From Synechococcus sp. CB0101 (GTDB taxonomy: Bacteria; Cyanobacteriota; Cyanobacteriia; PCC-6307; Cyanobiaceae): a stretch of 64,000 nt of DNA. Made by a program: the position numbers and the translations under genes. Where the stretch lies: NCBI RefSeq assembly GCF_000179235.2, contig NZ_CP039373.1:1581860-1645859 (forward strand), read 5' to 3'. This document shows, in pieces, positions 56,059-64,000 of this stretch (the first letter of the stretch is position 1; every line of letters begins with the position of its first letter). Under the pieces are notes generated by a model that was not told the origin of the DNA, searched no databases, and was given only the letters and a program-made list of their open reading frames with translations.

Positions 56059-57365
56059 CGCCCGCTGGTGTGCAGCTCACGAACGACCTGCTTGGCCAGT
56101 TCACGGCCGTAGCCCACGCTTTCGGCGATGCCTCGATCTTCCGGGTAGTAGACGGTGGTGTCCACCGTGGTGATCCCGGGTAGGGGCTGCAATGGCGGCA
56201 GGGTTTGTTGGAAATGTGTGCCGCATACCGGCTGGGCGTAGCGGTAGCGGCTGCAGTGGGCCGCCAGCACGTCGGTGTCGCCAAGGTCGGGGTTGATCGC
56301 TTTCAGGCAGGCGATTGAATCGGCGATGAAAGCCTCATCCGGGCGCTGGTAATCCGGGTGGCTGGCGGGCATGTAATAGGGCACATAGGTGATATGCCCT
56401 TGCAGCGGCCGCAGATTCGAGAACTCGATGATGCCGGGGATGGCGAAGCGCCCGTCGTTGATGTTGGTCCAGAAGTTGCCGGTGATCGGCTGGCGGGTTT
56501 GCAGCACCACGCAGGCGCAGGCCACCGACAGCTGATCGCTGTAGCGGCCCACGAGTGCCGCATCGGCTCCGCCGGCCTGCAACATCGGCGCCACCAGCGG
56601 CAGTGGCACAGTGGAGATCACCGCATCGAACTGGCGCAAACCAGCCGGGGTTTGCACCACCGCTCCCTCACTAGGGCCCCGGGAGCGGATCGCCTGCACC
56701 GGGCTTGAAAGCTGGATCTCGCAGCCCAGCTCCCGCAGGCGCTGCTCCAGGGCATCGATCCAGCGCTGGGAGCCGCCCTCCAGGTAGCCGAGGGTTTCCT
56801 TGAGCCAGCGGCGCGATTGCCCCAGGCGGCGGATGCGGCTCCAGATCCAGGCGGCCGAGAGCGTGTCGCTGTGTTCGTAGAACTTGTAGGCAAAGAGCTT
56901 TTGCCAAAGCAGGGCATAGCCCTGGGGGCCGAGCCAGCGCTTGAGCCAGTCGGTGGCTCGGATGCCATCGAGGTGCTGCCAGCGGCGCAGGCTGAGGCAG
57001 CGGGCTGCATGCAGCAGATAGCGGACACGTGTGAGCAGGGGTAGGCGACGGAAGCTCAGCACCGAGCCCGCACTGCCCCAGCGGTAGAGGCGCCCATCCA
57101 CAAAGAAGCCCATGGACGTTTGCTTCCAGCGCAGCTGATCGGCCAGGCCCAGCTCCTCGAGTAGCTGGAAGAAGGCGTGGTCGCTGAGGCAATGGAAGTG
57201 GTAGTAACGCTCGAGGGTCTGCCCGGCGAACTGGAAGCTGGCCGCCATGCCGCCGAGGCGATCGTCGGCCTCCAGCAACACGGGCCTGGCGCCTTCGAGG
57301 GCCAGTTGGTAGGCCACCGCCAGGCCCATGGGGCCGCCGCCCACCACCGCGATCGTTGGCGCCAT
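56055..57365 (-). CDS. FAD-dependent oxidoreductase / UDP-galactopyranose mutase-like
   Basis: The ATG at 57365 gives 436 aa with a dinucleotide-binding N-terminus (TIAVVGGGPMGLAVAYQLAL, then LLEADDRLGGMAASFQFAGQ). Later motifs include YYPEDRGIAESVGYGRELAK. It is related to protoporphyrinogen-oxidase-like and UDP-galactopyranose-mutase-like flavoproteins found in glycan clusters. A role in converting a nucleotide- or lipid-linked sugar is likely, but the substrate cannot be read from sequence. It overlaps gtrA by 4 bp and the epimerase gene by 1 bp. Confidence 0.75.
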   Translation of the reverse strand: MAPTIAVVGGGPMGLAVAYQLALEGARPVLLEADDRLGGMAASFQFAGQTLERYYHFHCLSDHAFFQLLEELGLADQLRWKQTSMGFFVDGRLYRWGSAGSVLSFRRLPLLTRVRYLLHAARCLSLRRWQHLDGIRATDWLKRWLGPQGYALLWQKLFAYKFYEHSDTLSAAWIWSRIRRLGQSRRWLKETLGYLEGGSQRWIDALEQRLRELGCEIQLSSPVQAIRSRGPSEGAVVQTPAGLRQFDAVISTVPLPLVAPMLQAGGADAALVGRYSDQLSVACACVVLQTRQPITGNFWTNINDGRFAIPGIIEFSNLRPLQGHITYVPYYMPASHPDYQRPDEAFIADSIACLKAINPDLGDTDVLAAHCSRYRYAQPVCGTHFQQTLPPLQPLPGITTVDTTVYYPEDRGIAESVGYGRELAKQVVRELHTSGR

Positions 57366-58303
57366 CAGAAGGGAATCACCACCTGGGAATAGCGCGGATC
57401 CTGGTAGGTGATCCGCAGGGCATCGGCCAGCCTGGTGGGCTGCACCGAGAAGATGCCGGGCCAATCGATCACGTCGAATTCATCGCCGGCCGTGAGGGCC
57501 GTGAGCTGCGACCGGGTGAAGGCCGGCTGGCGGCTGATCAGGGCCCAAAGCTGCAGCAACCAGCCGAACAGCGGGATCGGCAGGTGGATGATCCAGGGAC
57601 GGGCCTGCACGGCCTGGCGCAATTGGCGCATCAGGCTGATGTAGCTCACCTGCTCCAGGCCCGTGATGTCGTAGGTGCCGCTGAGGCCCGGCTGCTCAAG
57701 GCAGCTTTGAATCACTTGGCAGAAATCCCCCACGTAGAGGGGTTGGCGGATGAAGCGGCCGCTGCCGGGGATCGGGAACACGGGCAGCTTCTGCATGAAC
57801 CGCGCCAACCAGCCCAGATGTTTGCGGTCGAACCAGCCGAACATCAGGGTGGGGCGCAGGATCACCACACCGGGCCAGCTGCGTTGCACCAGCTGCTCCT
57901 GGGCGCGCTTGGTGGATGTGTAGAGGTCGGTGGCGACTGAGTTCACCACCGAGCTGCTGATGTGCACCAGCCGGGGGATGCCTTGGCGCTTGAGCTGCTC
58001 GAGCACCACTTCGGTGGTGCGGATGTTGTTGCGCTCGAACTGGCTGGGGTCAGTGTTGCCGATCTCGGCCTGAAGCATCACGCAGGCGTTGCAGCCCGCC
58101 AGGCGTTGGGGCCAGCTCACGCCGCTGGTGGTGGTGAGGTCTTCGCAGAGAAACTCCACAGCGGGGAAGAGCTGGCGGCCGGCGTTCACGGCTTCGCGCT
58201 TTTTGTCCACCACCAGCAGCTGCCAATCGGGATGGTGCTGCTGGAGCAGCGCGATCAAGTTGAGCCCCACCAGGCCGGCCCCGCCGGGAAGAAACACCTT
58301 CAT
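57365..58303 (-). CDS. NAD-dependent epimerase/dehydratase
   Basis: The ATG at 58303 gives 312 aa starting MKVFLPGGAGLVGLNLIALL, an extended SDR Rossmann fold. Further motifs are HISSSVVNSVATDLYTSTKR (the position of the SDR catalytic residues, with Tyr and Lys in YTSTKR) and VVILRPTLMFGWFDRKHLGW. It probably acts on a nucleotide or lipid-linked sugar of the surface glycan. It is within the leftward operon, sharing single-base overlaps with both neighbours. Confidence 0.82.
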   Translation of the reverse strand: MKVFLPGGAGLVGLNLIALLQQHHPDWQLLVVDKKREAVNAGRQLFPAVEFLCEDLTTTSGVSWPQRLAGCNACVMLQAEIGNTDPSQFERNNIRTTEVVLEQLKRQGIPRLVHISSSVVNSVATDLYTSTKRAQEQLVQRSWPGVVILRPTLMFGWFDRKHLGWLARFMQKLPVFPIPGSGRFIRQPLYVGDFCQVIQSCLEQPGLSGTYDITGLEQVSYISLMRQLRQAVQARPWIIHLPIPLFGWLLQLWALISRQPAFTRSQLTALTAGDEFDVIDWPGIFSVQPTRLADALRITYQDPRYSQVVIPF

Positions 58304-59661
58304 CAGAGCTTCACGCGACGGGCCAGATCGGAGCTGAACACACCGCGGGGATCGAGCAGGGCCCGCTGCTGGCGCCACTCATGCAGGCGTGGATAGCTGC
58401 GCTCGAGCATGGTTGCAGATTGGCGCGAGTCTTTCGCCAGGTAGAGCCGTCCGCCGGCTGCGGCCACCTGCTCATCCAGCTGAGCGAGCAGCTCGAACAG
58501 GCCCGGTACCGCGGCCGACACATCGGCGGCGAGGGTCCAGCCAGGCATCGGGAAGGAGAGGGGTCCGGGGTTGCCTGGCCCGAAGCGTTTGAGCACCGTG
58601 AGGAAGCTGGGGGCACCGATGCGGCGCAGCGCTTCGAGGCTGGTGCCCACCAGGTGGGCCGCGGCATCCGGCACGGCGAACTGGTATTGCAGGAACCCGG
58701 CGGGGCCGTAGATGCGGTTCCAGTTGCTCACCCCATCGAGGGGGTGGAAGTAGGGGCTGATCGCCTGCAGCTCGCCTTCCCGTTGTTTGGGGGCCTTGCG
58801 ATACCAGGCTTCGTTGAAGGCCCGCACTGTCCAGGTGTTCAGCAGGCCGCCTGGTAGCAGCGACGGAGCACCGGCGAGTGCTTTGGGGTCGTAGTGGAGT
58901 GGGTCGACGCCGCTGCCTTCCACCTGTTCGCGGCTCGCGTGTTCACCGCAGGTGAGCACTCCGCGTCCGGCAGGGTTGAGGCTGTCGACCCAGGCCACGC
59001 TGTAGCGGTAGCGGGCATCGGCCTCCACCATCGCTGCCATCAGGGCATCAAGGTCGCGGAAGCGGGTGGTATCCACGCTGATCAGCGAGCTGCTGATCGG
59101 GATCAGCCGGAAGCAGGCTTCCACGATCACGCCGGTGAGGCCCATGCCGCCCGCTGTTGCCCAGAAGGCCAGGGCGGTGGCGGGATCACTGGGGCTGAGC
59201 TGGCGCAGCTGGCCGCTGCCATCCAACAGCTTCAGCCATTGAACGTGGTTGGCAAAGCTGCCCTCCCCGTGGTGGTTTTTGCCATGCACATCAGCGGCGA
59301 TGGCGCCGCCCACGGTCACGTTGCGAGTGCCAGGGGTGACGGGAAGGAAGAAGCCCGCCGGCACGATCACCCGCAGCACAGCGTCAAGGCTTGCGCCGGC
59401 GCCGCAGGTCACGCAGCCGGTGGCGGCATCGAGCTGGATGGCATCCAGCCCTGTGAGCTCCAGCACCGTGCCACCGCCGCATTGGGCCGGGTTGCCGTAG
59501 GCGCGGCCGAGGCCCCGGGCAATCAGGCTTCCGGGCGATGCCGCTGCTACGGCGCTCTGGATCTGATCGATGGCACTGGGCACGCACACCAGAGCGGTGC
59601 TGGGATCAGTGCGGCCCCAGCCGGTGAGGGATGTGGTGGTGCCGGTGAGGGTGGCGTTCAT
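58303..59661 (-). CDS. dprE1: Decaprenylphosphoryl-ribose oxidase-like flavoprotein (DprE1)
   Basis: The ATG at 59661 gives 452 aa. Similarity to mycobacterial DprE1 is extensive: ARGLGRAYGNPAQCGGG, PVTPGTRNVTVGGAIAADVH then GKNHHGEGSFANHV (FAD site), WNRIYGPAGFLQYQF, PLSFPMPGWTLAADV and LYLAKDSRQ. DprE1 oxidises polyprenyl-phosphoryl-ribose to the 2-keto intermediate. The residue equivalent to the benzothiazinone-target Cys387 of M. tuberculosis is Ala in PGWTLAAD. It pairs with the SDR gene just upstream, as in actinobacteria. Confidence 0.9.
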   Translation of the reverse strand: MNATLTGTTTSLTGWGRTDPSTALVCVPSAIDQIQSAVAAASPGSLIARGLGRAYGNPAQCGGGTVLELTGLDAIQLDAATGCVTCGAGASLDAVLRVIVPAGFFLPVTPGTRNVTVGGAIAADVHGKNHHGEGSFANHVQWLKLLDGSGQLRQLSPSDPATALAFWATAGGMGLTGVIVEACFRLIPISSSLISVDTTRFRDLDALMAAMVEADARYRYSVAWVDSLNPAGRGVLTCGEHASREQVEGSGVDPLHYDPKALAGAPSLLPGGLLNTWTVRAFNEAWYRKAPKQREGELQAISPYFHPLDGVSNWNRIYGPAGFLQYQFAVPDAAAHLVGTSLEALRRIGAPSFLTVLKRFGPGNPGPLSFPMPGWTLAADVSAAVPGLFELLAQLDEQVAAAGGRLYLAKDSRQSATMLERSYPRLHEWRQQRALLDPRGVFSSDLARRVKL

Positions 59662-59666
59662 GGTGC

Positions 59667-60392
59667 TCAGAGCCGGGCGGCGAGGCGGGCGGGCAGGCGG
59701 CGCACCAGGGCCATCAGCGGCGTCCACCACCAGGGAATCGTTTCGATGCCGCGGCGCCGGGGATGGCGCAGGAGGTCGCTGGCGATTTGCTCAGGGCGGG
59801 CACAGAGCAGTGGAGGGGCTTTGCCGTCGGTCATCGGGCTGGCGATGAAGCCGGCCTTGAGGATGCGCACCGCAAAGGGGGTGCCGTGGCAGCGCAGCAG
59901 CAAGCCCTCGCAGAAGCGCAGCAGGCCGGCTTTGGCGGCGCCGTAGTGGTAATTGGAGGGGCGGCCGCGATCGGCGGCCACCGAGGAGAACACCCAGAGG
60001 GCACCGGGCTGCTCGATCCGCTCGGGCGACACGATCGCCGTGAGCCAGGGGATCAGGCCGGTGAAGTTGGCCAGGGTGATCGCCTGGGCTTCGGCGGCAT
60101 CGCTGCGGGCCCGTTCGGCATCGCCGAGGCTGCCGGCAGCCACGAGGTAGAGGTCGAACGACTCCTGGAGTTGGGGTTGGGCCAGCTGTGGCGCCAGGAG
60201 ATCGATGGCTTCGCAGCTCACCTCCGCGCCGAAGCGATCGCGCAGCTCGCTGGCGAGGGCCTGATTGCGCGCTGGGTTGCGGGCCAAGAGGTGGAAGCGG
60301 CGACAGCCGCGTTCGGCCAGGCCGCGGCAAATGGCGATGGCCACGGTGCTGGTGCTGCCGAGCACCCAGGCGGAGCGAAGCGCCGTCGTCAT
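59667..60392 (-). CDS. dprE2: Short-chain dehydrogenase, DprE2-like
   Basis: The ATG at 60392 gives 241 aa (MTTALRSAWVLGSTSTVAIA). SDR features are SWVLGSTS in the nucleotide-binding turn, VFSSVAADRGRPSNYHYGAA with Tyr-x3-Lys, and KAGFIASPMTDGKAPPLLC. DprE2 reduces the keto intermediate from DprE1 to polyprenyl-phosphoryl-arabinose. A much longer open frame continues upstream but only as a shadow of the prenyltransferase gene. It overlaps that gene by 4 bp and ends 5 bp before dprE1. Confidence 0.87.
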   Translation of the reverse strand: MTTALRSAWVLGSTSTVAIAICRGLAERGCRRFHLLARNPARNQALASELRDRFGAEVSCEAIDLLAPQLAQPQLQESFDLYLVAAGSLGDAERARSDAAEAQAITLANFTGLIPWLTAIVSPERIEQPGALWVFSSVAADRGRPSNYHYGAAKAGLLRFCEGLLLRCHGTPFAVRILKAGFIASPMTDGKAPPLLCARPEQIASDLLRHPRRRGIETIPWWWTPLMALVRRLPARLAARL

Positions 60393-61324
60393 GCCAACCA
60401 GCCCATGCGGTGGCCCATGCCTACCACGATCGCCGTGGCCAACCAGCCCAGCAGGGTGAGCTGAATGCCGCGGTCGCCCAGCAGGATTTCCTCGGGCTTC
60501 TCGCAGTTGCGATCCGGGTAGCGGGCGCAGCGGCGCTCGGTTTCTTCGGGGTCGCTGAGCAGCTGATAGCGAAAGATGCCGGCGATCACAAAGGGCACGG
60601 TGAGCAGCATCCAGCTCGTGGAGGCGCCGCGCAGGGTGGGGCCGGCGCTCCAGAGGGCGTAGGCCATGAAGGCACTGCTGGCCACCAGCGATTCGAGCCG
60701 CTGCAGCAGGGGCAGGGAGTAGCGCAGCAACACCTGGCGGGTCACCACGCCGCGATCCAGGGAGATGCGCAGCTCCGCCTTGCGCTTCTCCACCGCCAGA
60801 AACAGGGCCAGCAGACCGATGGTGAGCAGAAACCAGGGCGATGCCCCCAGCCCCGTGGCCACCAGCCCAGCCAGGGCCCGCAGCAGAAAACCCGAGGCGA
60901 TGCAGAACAGATCCAGCAGCGGCTGGCGCTTGAGCCCCAGGCAATAGGCGATCTGAATCACGGCATAGCCCGCGATCACGGCCGCCAGGCCGGGGGTGAC
61001 GGCGGCACCGATCACCAGGCTGAGCAAGGCAATCAGGGCCGCGGCGATCAGGGCCACTGGCACCGGCAGGGCACCGGAGGCGATTGGGCGGCGGCATTTG
61101 CTCGGGTGGGCGCGATCGGCGTCGCGATCGATCACGTCGTTGAGCAAATACACCGCGCTGGAAATCAGGCAGAAGGCCAGCAGCGCTTCGGTGGACGCCC
61201 ACCAAATCGACGCGTTGAGCTGAAACGAGAACAGGGCCGACGCATAAACCAGCAGGTTTTTGGTCCACTGGCGGGGCCGGCAGGCGGCGATCAGGGCCTG
61301 GATCACACCGGGTTGCTCAGCCAT
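60389..61324 (-). CDS. UbiA-type decaprenyl-phosphate phosphoribosyltransferase-like protein
   Basis: A 311-aa membrane protein with about eight helices. RPRQWTKNLLVYA near the N-terminus and SSAVYLLNDVIDRDADRAHP (the Asp-rich NDxxD motif) are signatures of the Rv3806c branch of UbiA enzymes, which attach phosphoribose from PRPP to polyprenyl phosphate. That is the first step toward polyprenyl-phosphoryl-arabinose, and DprE1/DprE2 are encoded right after it. It overlaps both neighbours by a few bases. Confidence 0.88.
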   Translation of the reverse strand: MAEQPGVIQALIAACRPRQWTKNLLVYASALFSFQLNASIWWASTEALLAFCLISSAVYLLNDVIDRDADRAHPSKCRRPIASGALPVPVALIAAALIALLSLVIGAAVTPGLAAVIAGYAVIQIAYCLGLKRQPLLDLFCIASGFLLRALAGLVATGLGASPWFLLTIGLLALFLAVEKRKAELRISLDRGVVTRQVLLRYSLPLLQRLESLVASSAFMAYALWSAGPTLRGASTSWMLLTVPFVIAGIFRYQLLSDPEETERRCARYPDRNCEKPEEILLGDRGIQLTLLGWLATAIVVGMGHRMGWLA

Positions 61325-62954
61325 CGGCGCTGGGATCCTCCCAGATCTGCACGGCCTTGGTGGGGGTGCCTACGCGAACGCCCTTCAAGGGTTGGCCGTT
61401 GTGGTTGCGAGGAATGGCCGCATCAAACCCAACGTTTTTGTTGGCCAGATGGTGGGCGCGTTTGACGTCACGCCGGGGTTGATTCACCGGGATGGCCAGC
61501 TGTGGGTTAGTGCCATAGTCGGCGAGGAGATAGAGCTGCTCGTGTGGGGCGGTGGTGAGGAATGCCCAGCCCTGCAGCCGGAGGCTTGCGGGGCTCGGCG
61601 TTTGTTGATCGAGTTGGTGGCGGATTGCTCCGCTGGTTGCGGGTTGGGCACTCAGAAGCTCTTGGTGCCATCCCAATGGCTTCACAGGCCAGACGCCCTG
61701 GAAATAGCGATCCACCATGCGTTGGCGCGGATGGATCTCCTTGCACGGTTCCAGCAGACGCAGGTTCTGCTTGTCGAGAGAAGCCTGCTCGGCATGGCAG
61801 ATGAAGCGCTGCCGCTTTTGCTCGGACCAGCGCTTTCCTTCGGCCCAGGCGCCCGCGTAGCTGAGCCCACCGGCTTGCAGGCCCTGGGGGAAGGAACCGA
61901 TGGTGGTGAGCAGCACCAGAAATCCCCCAAGCAGCGGCGTGGTTTGGCGCTTGCTGCGGTCGTCTGCCAGGGCGAGGGCCAGCAGTGCGGTGAGACCCAG
62001 CATCAGGCTGTGGCTGATGTAGCGCGACGAGTTGGCCTGTTCCACTCCAAAGCCCGCACGGGAGAGCGTGATCATTCCCGCGAACAAAACACTGAACAAC
62101 CCAGGCATCAGCAGTGCTGGCCAATCGGATTGGGCAATCGGTTGGCGACGCCCCAGCAGCACCGCGGCGATCACCACAGCCAGCACGGCGAGGCCTTGCC
62201 AGGGGCCACCCAGCCAAGCGCGCAAGAAGTAGTCAAGCTGGAAGTTGAGCTCCGGGTGCCCAGCTGGCTTGCTATAGGGCAGCAGCACGAAACATGTGAG
62301 GCTGGCCAAGGCCGTGGAGGCCGTCACTAGGACGCTGAGCCGGCGGCTGTGTAACCAGGCACAGGCTGTGAAAGCCACAGCCACGGCCAGCCCTTGGCCC
62401 GTGCTGCTGAGAGCCAACCAGGGCAATCCCGCAGCGGCTACGCCTTGAGGCCACCGTCCTTCAGTGGGGACACTCAACAGCAAGGTCCCCAGCAGCACTA
62501 GGGCATTGATCAGAAACCAGGGGGTTTGAAATTCCCAGCCGAGGTTTTCGTATTGCCAGGGATTGATCAGCAGTAGCCCGCCTGCGAGGGCGGTGATCAG
62601 GCAGAGGTCGCTGCGGTGGAGCAGACGCCGGCACAGCCAGCTCCAGAGCCCCGCGCAGCCCAGGATCAGGGCCAGGTTCTGAAACAAGGCGCTTTGGCCA
62701 GGCGGGAGCTTGAGCAGCTCGGTTTCCACAACGCTGGCAGCCTTGGCCCAGAGGATGCGGTGCTCGTTGTGTTGGGCGGTGAGCCAGCCGGGCTCAGCAC
62801 TCCTTTGCACAAAGGCGAAGCTGTCACCAAAGAGATTTGGTTGCGCCCAGTGGGCCTGAGCCAACGCCAGGATCTCGAACAGGCCATGGGCGATGCCTGC
62901 TAGCAAGAGCCCCAGGATCAGGAGAGCTGCAGGTTGTTGGCGAAGAGGCTGCAT
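61317..62954 (-). CDS. Multi-pass membrane protein, GT-C-like
   Basis: From the ATG at 62954, 545 aa with about ten membrane helices and a soluble C-terminal ~130 residues. After the first helix is FGDSFAFVQRSAEPGWLTAQ, then HNEHRILWAK, a luminal loop with Asp, Glu and His, as expected for the active loop of GT-C enzymes. It is not a recognised named family. Its place between the GT4 gene and the DPA genes suggests a transferase using polyprenyl-phosphate sugars, possibly arabinose. Confidence 0.6.
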   Translation of the reverse strand: MQPLRQQPAALLILGLLLAGIAHGLFEILALAQAHWAQPNLFGDSFAFVQRSAEPGWLTAQHNEHRILWAKAASVVETELLKLPPGQSALFQNLALILGCAGLWSWLCRRLLHRSDLCLITALAGGLLLINPWQYENLGWEFQTPWFLINALVLLGTLLLSVPTEGRWPQGVAAAGLPWLALSSTGQGLAVAVAFTACAWLHSRRLSVLVTASTALASLTCFVLLPYSKPAGHPELNFQLDYFLRAWLGGPWQGLAVLAVVIAAVLLGRRQPIAQSDWPALLMPGLFSVLFAGMITLSRAGFGVEQANSSRYISHSLMLGLTALLALALADDRSKRQTTPLLGGFLVLLTTIGSFPQGLQAGGLSYAGAWAEGKRWSEQKRQRFICHAEQASLDKQNLRLLEPCKEIHPRQRMVDRYFQGVWPVKPLGWHQELLSAQPATSGAIRHQLDQQTPSPASLRLQGWAFLTTAPHEQLYLLADYGTNPQLAIPVNQPRRDVKRAHHLANKNVGFDAAIPRNHNGQPLKGVRVGTPTKAVQIWEDPSADG

Positions 62955-62958
62955 TGCA

Positions 62959-64000
62959 TCAACGCCCCAGGGCACCGCTGGCCACCAGATCCATCAGCTC
63001 CAGCTGGCGCGGTAGGCAGCTCTCGAGGCTGTAGCGAGCGAGGGCATCCTTCCGGGCCTGGGCGCCGAGTTGCTTAGCAAGCTTGCGATCGCGCAGTAGC
63101 TGATCCACGGCTTCAGCAATGGCCTTGGGGCTGAAGAAATCCACCAGCAGGCCGTTGTGGCCATCGCGGATCACTTCCATCACCGGGGCGGTGGCGGAGC
63201 CAACAATGGCGCAAGCGGTGCTCATCGCCTCCAGCAGGCTCCAGCTCAGCACGAAGGGATAGGTGAGATACACATGCGCCTGGCTGAGCTTCAGTAGGGT
63301 GAGGAAGTCTGCGTAGCTGAGGCTGCCGGCGAAATGCAGGCGTGAGGGGTCGTAGGAGCCCTCGATTTCGGCCATGAAGCGCTCTTTCCATTCCCCTTGG
63401 GGGCACACGGAGCCATAGCTCACGCCCTGCTCAGCTCCCACGATCACGATGCGGGCGTTGGGCTGGAGCTCCTGAATCAGGGGAATCGAGCGAATGAAGG
63501 AATGGCAGCCCCGGTAGGGCTCAATCGTGCGGTTCACGAAGGTGATGATCGGCTCGCCTTGGCGCAGCTCTTGTCCATCGCGCAGGCTGAGGGTGAGGCC
63601 GGTGTTGGCTTTGGCGGGGGCGGCACCGGCATCGATGCCGTCGTGAATCACGGAGATGCGCTGCTGGAAGCGTTCGGGAAAGCTGCTGCGTTGAAAGCCG
63701 GTGGGGGCGACGTTCCAGGTTGCGGCTTCTAGATTCAGGAGCGTGTTGGCATTTTTCATGTGCGCTTTGGCGCACTTCTGCCAATTGAGCTCGGCTTGAA
63801 ATTCAGGGTCGAAGTCGTAATCGAAGCCGCGAATCTGGTAGTAAAACTCCTGATACATCAGGATTGGCACATCGGGCCACACGTAGGGAAGAAATAAGAG
63901 TTCTCCCCAGCCGGGATGGCCGCAGATGATGTCGGGCTGGAAGCCCTGGCGCTTGAGTTGTTCGGCGGCGGTGGCGCAGGCTTCAGCCCGAATCACCTTG
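62959..64000 (-). CDS. GT4-family glycosyltransferase (partial, N-terminus outside)
   Basis: About 347 codons are visible up to the window edge. The GT-B C-terminal domain is clear: TFVNRTIEPYRGCHSFIRSI, then RIVIVGAEQGVSYGS, FVLSWSLLEAMSTACAIVGS (the E-x7-E donor-binding region) and the family ending AIAEAVDQLLRDRKLAKQLG. The N-terminal ~60-70 residues should lie beyond 64000; the GTG near 63996 is probably internal. It would transfer a nucleotide-activated sugar to a growing glycan. It is the most upstream visible gene of the leftward operon. Confidence 0.85.
   Translation of the reverse strand, partial: KVIRAEACATAAEQLKRQGFQPDIICGHPGWGELLFLPYVWPDVPILMYQEFYYQIRGFDYDFDPEFQAELNWQKCAKAHMKNANTLLNLEAATWNVAPTGFQRSSFPERFQQRISVIHDGIDAGAAPAKANTGLTLSLRDGQELRQGEPIITFVNRTIEPYRGCHSFIRSIPLIQELQPNARIVIVGAEQGVSYGSVCPQGEWKERFMAEIEGSYDPSRLHFAGSLSYADFLTLLKLSQAHVYLTYPFVLSWSLLEAMSTACAIVGSATAPVMEVIRDGHNGLLVDFFSPKAIAEAVDQLLRDRKLAKQLGAQARKDALARYSLESCLPRQLELMDLVASGALGR

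Noticed and set aside
59667-61268. 533-aa open frame as a single protein
   Set aside because: Only the last 241 residues are an SDR. The upstream part is the off-frame shadow of the UbiA-type gene, which is well supported on the same strand.

Overview
The window is chromosomal DNA of a GC-rich picocyanobacterium of the Cyanobium/Synechococcus type. This rests on gene content: psbZ, a cyanobacterial-type aspartate kinase with repeated ACT domains, precorrin-8X methylmutase, an ABC1 kinase, a DUF1400 protein, and the picocyanobacterial runs dnaN - PRC-barrel - purL - purF and mutS / psbZ - ribH. Most of the window is GC-rich and densely coding. One 12-kb block (6.2-18.5 kb) is clearly AT-richer and sparsely coding.

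Layout. 1-6.2 kb: nusB (partial), DUF502, an HpsJ-like membrane protein, queG, a secreted TPR protein and a gyrase/topo IV A subunit. 6.2-18.5 kb: two related integrative elements in tandem inside the 3' end of uvrA. Each junction keeps a different copy of the uvrA 3' end: two displaced fragments plus the end now fused to the working gene. Each element carries a tyrosine recombinase, a 174-aa protein of unknown function, three tiny overlapping genes, a zinc-ribbon protein behind a near-consensus promoter, and a cargo gene for a metallopeptidase-like protein whose zinc site is lost. Element 1 (about 6.8 kb) also carries an EF-hand-like protein and a C-type lectin. Element 2 is about 5.3 kb. The first 3.6 kb of the two elements is nearly identical, whereas the cargo has diverged strongly.

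18.3-27 kb: uvrA, recN, an ABC1 kinase, a DUF1400 protein and thrC, ending in a clear terminator. 27.0-27.4 kb: a gene-free stretch with several DnaA-box-like 9-mers, a candidate oriC. 27.4-34.6 kb: dnaN, a PRC-barrel protein, an apparently intact serralysin-like protease, purL and purF. 34.6-46.4 kb: a putative glycosyltransferase, lysC, holA, a fused antitoxin-PIN protein, cobH, a TPR-glycosyltransferase, a DUF6165 protein, mutS, psbZ, ribH and a retropepsin-like protease.

46.4-64 kb is an envelope-glycan region. It holds rfbA-rfbC-[vapBC]-rfbD for dTDP-rhamnose and a polyprenyl-phosphate sugar transferase. It then has a long leftward operon: a GT-C gene broken by an IS3-family element, a HAD-UPF0104 fusion, GtrA, an FAD oxidoreductase, an epimerase, DprE1, DprE2, a UbiA-type prenyltransferase, a second multi-membrane protein and a GT4 glycosyltransferase. 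UbiA, DprE1, DprE2 and GtrA together match the mycobacterial polyprenyl-phosphoryl-arabinose set, so an arabinosylated surface glycan is a reasonable inference.

The part most likely to be undescribed is the tandem element pair at uvrA, with its shared replication/control module and its swappable pseudo-protease and lectin cargo.
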